Source: Flavobacteriaceae bacterium
GTDB lineage: Bacteria > Bacteroidota > Bacteroidia > Flavobacteriales > Flavobacteriaceae
Reading direction: 5' to 3'
NCBI GenBank assembly: GCA_028280265.1
Contig: JANQMD010000039.1
Location: forward strand, 111,594-175,593
Length of the DNA: 64,000 nt
Below, piece by piece: positions 63,415-64,000 of this stretch (positions are counted from its first letter, which is position 1; the number at the start of each line of letters is the position of its first letter). The position numbers and the translations under genes were made by a program. The notes under the pieces are model-generated. The model was not told the origin of the DNA. It was given only the letters and a program-made list of their open reading frames with translations, and searched no databases.

Positions 63415-64000
63415 TCATATTACAATTGTTATTACGGTTCCTTTTCCTCTATTTGAGATTACATTTAATTGACCTCTTAAAAATCTAACACGTTCCTCGA
63501 TCGTTTTCAACCCCATACTCTTTGAGCTATTAAACTTTTTCGAAAATTCAAAACCAACCCCATTGTCTTGAATCGTCACTAAAATAGACTTGTTCTGCCT
63601 CATTATTTCGAGCTTAGCAGAAGAAGCTTTGGCATGTTTTATAATATTTGAAAAAGATTCTTGTATGATGCGATACAGATTTAACTCTTGCTGAGTGGAT
63701 AATAAATCATTAATATCATCTATCTCTGCAAAGATGTATATCTCTGGGTAAGCCATATCTAGTTCTTCAATTAAATTAGAAATGATAGAGGTAATCCTTT
63801 CTTCTTTTAATTGCATTGGATTCAATCTTCTTGAAATGGATCTCATTTCTTCTATACTATCATTAAGTAGGTTCTTAATTTCAGTATCATCACGAGAGAC
63901 CTTATGTTTGATTAACAACAACTTTTGACCTAAACTGTCATGCAAATCTTTTGAAATTCGTTTCCGTTCATTGTCACGAGACAATAATAAATGTTGAGAA
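63415..64000 (-). CDS. TPR sensor histidine kinase, third paralogue (N-terminus beyond the window)
   Basis: The frame is still open at the window edge and continues the same layout: SQHLLLSRDNERKR leads into KDLHDSLGQKLL (His present), then HATPase_c (ESFSNIIKHAKA, QDNGVGFEF, MGLKTIEERV). Only the kinase core is inside the window; the TPR and TM parts should lie at higher coordinates. 38 nt separate it from the middle paralogue. Confidence 0.9.
   Translation of the reverse strand, partial: SQHLLLSRDNERKRISKDLHDSLGQKLLLIKHKVSRDDTEIKNLLNDSIEEMRSISRRLNPMQLKEERITSIISNLIEELDMAYPEIYIFAEIDDINDLLSTQQELNLYRIIQESFSNIIKHAKASSAKLEIMRQNKSILVTIQDNGVGFEFSKKFNSSKSMGLKTIEERVRFLRGQLNVISNRGKGTVITIVI

Overview
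The window is AT-rich chromosomal DNA from a member of the family Flavobacteriaceae (Bacteroidota), probably marine. The evidence is the gliding-motility lipoprotein GldH next to a RicT-like PSP1 protein, DUF4837, DUF6427, DUF6341 and DUF2452 family proteins that I know mainly from this group, many short hydrophobic lipoprotein signals, few Shine-Dalgarno sequences, and TAnnTTTG-like -7 boxes. The genus cannot be named safely.

Layout. 1-10.8 kb (minus strand): DUF4837 lipoprotein (cut by the window edge), a lytic transglycosylase, exonuclease III, CoA-transferase subunits B and A with a four-helix-bundle gene wedged between them, penicillin-binding protein 1A, GldH, RicT, and the tRNA hydroxylase TrhO. 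11-13.8 kb (plus): asd, an orphan PaaE-like reductase, a LysE-type exporter. 13.8-19.2 kb (minus): an intradiol-dioxygenase-like secreted protein, an M1 peptidase, an S8 lipoprotein protease and an MBL-fold hydrolase. 19.4-34.6 kb (minus): the main point of interest, described below. 34.7-44.3 kb: galE, tRNA-Cys, folB, DUF2452, glnS, aldo/keto reductase, pgk, M23 peptidase, GH3 and MOSC proteins. 44.6-48.7 kb (minus): an ECF sigma factor, a HEAT-repeat anti-sigma-like protein, two DUF4097-type beta-helix proteins and a PD40 protein. 48.9-59.3 kb: a TlpA-like lipoprotein, a DUF559 nuclease gene flanked by palindromic repeats, holB, nadD-gmk-yicC, a GT9 glycosyltransferase, a 0.9-kb gap with a possible structured RNA, upp, DUF6427, DUF6341, trmB and an alkyltransferase-like protein. 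59.3-64 kb (minus): a tandem array of three paralogous TPR histidine kinases, one of which has lost its phosphoacceptor histidine.

The 19.4-34.6 kb region combines (i) an H-NOX haem sensor with a PAS/GAF histidine kinase, a single-domain receiver, a stand-alone Hpt protein and a LytTR response regulator, with (ii) a synthase-dependent polysaccharide locus: a nucleotide-sugar dehydrogenase, a zinc-ribbon protein with a degenerate GGDEF-like C-terminus, a processive GT2 synthase, an HlyD-like adaptor, a TolC-like outer-membrane protein, a large propeller/DUF4114 lipoprotein and two tiny membrane proteins. By eye, five upstream regions here carry paired 9-bp elements exactly 21 bp apart on the gene strand, resembling LytTR operators (consensus near CCATTCnnC). 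Three of them have TAnTTTTAT exactly 32 nt further downstream. My reading is one nitric-oxide-responsive phosphorelay that controls its own operon and the polysaccharide operons. The gene content is seen in the sequence; the regulatory link is inference.
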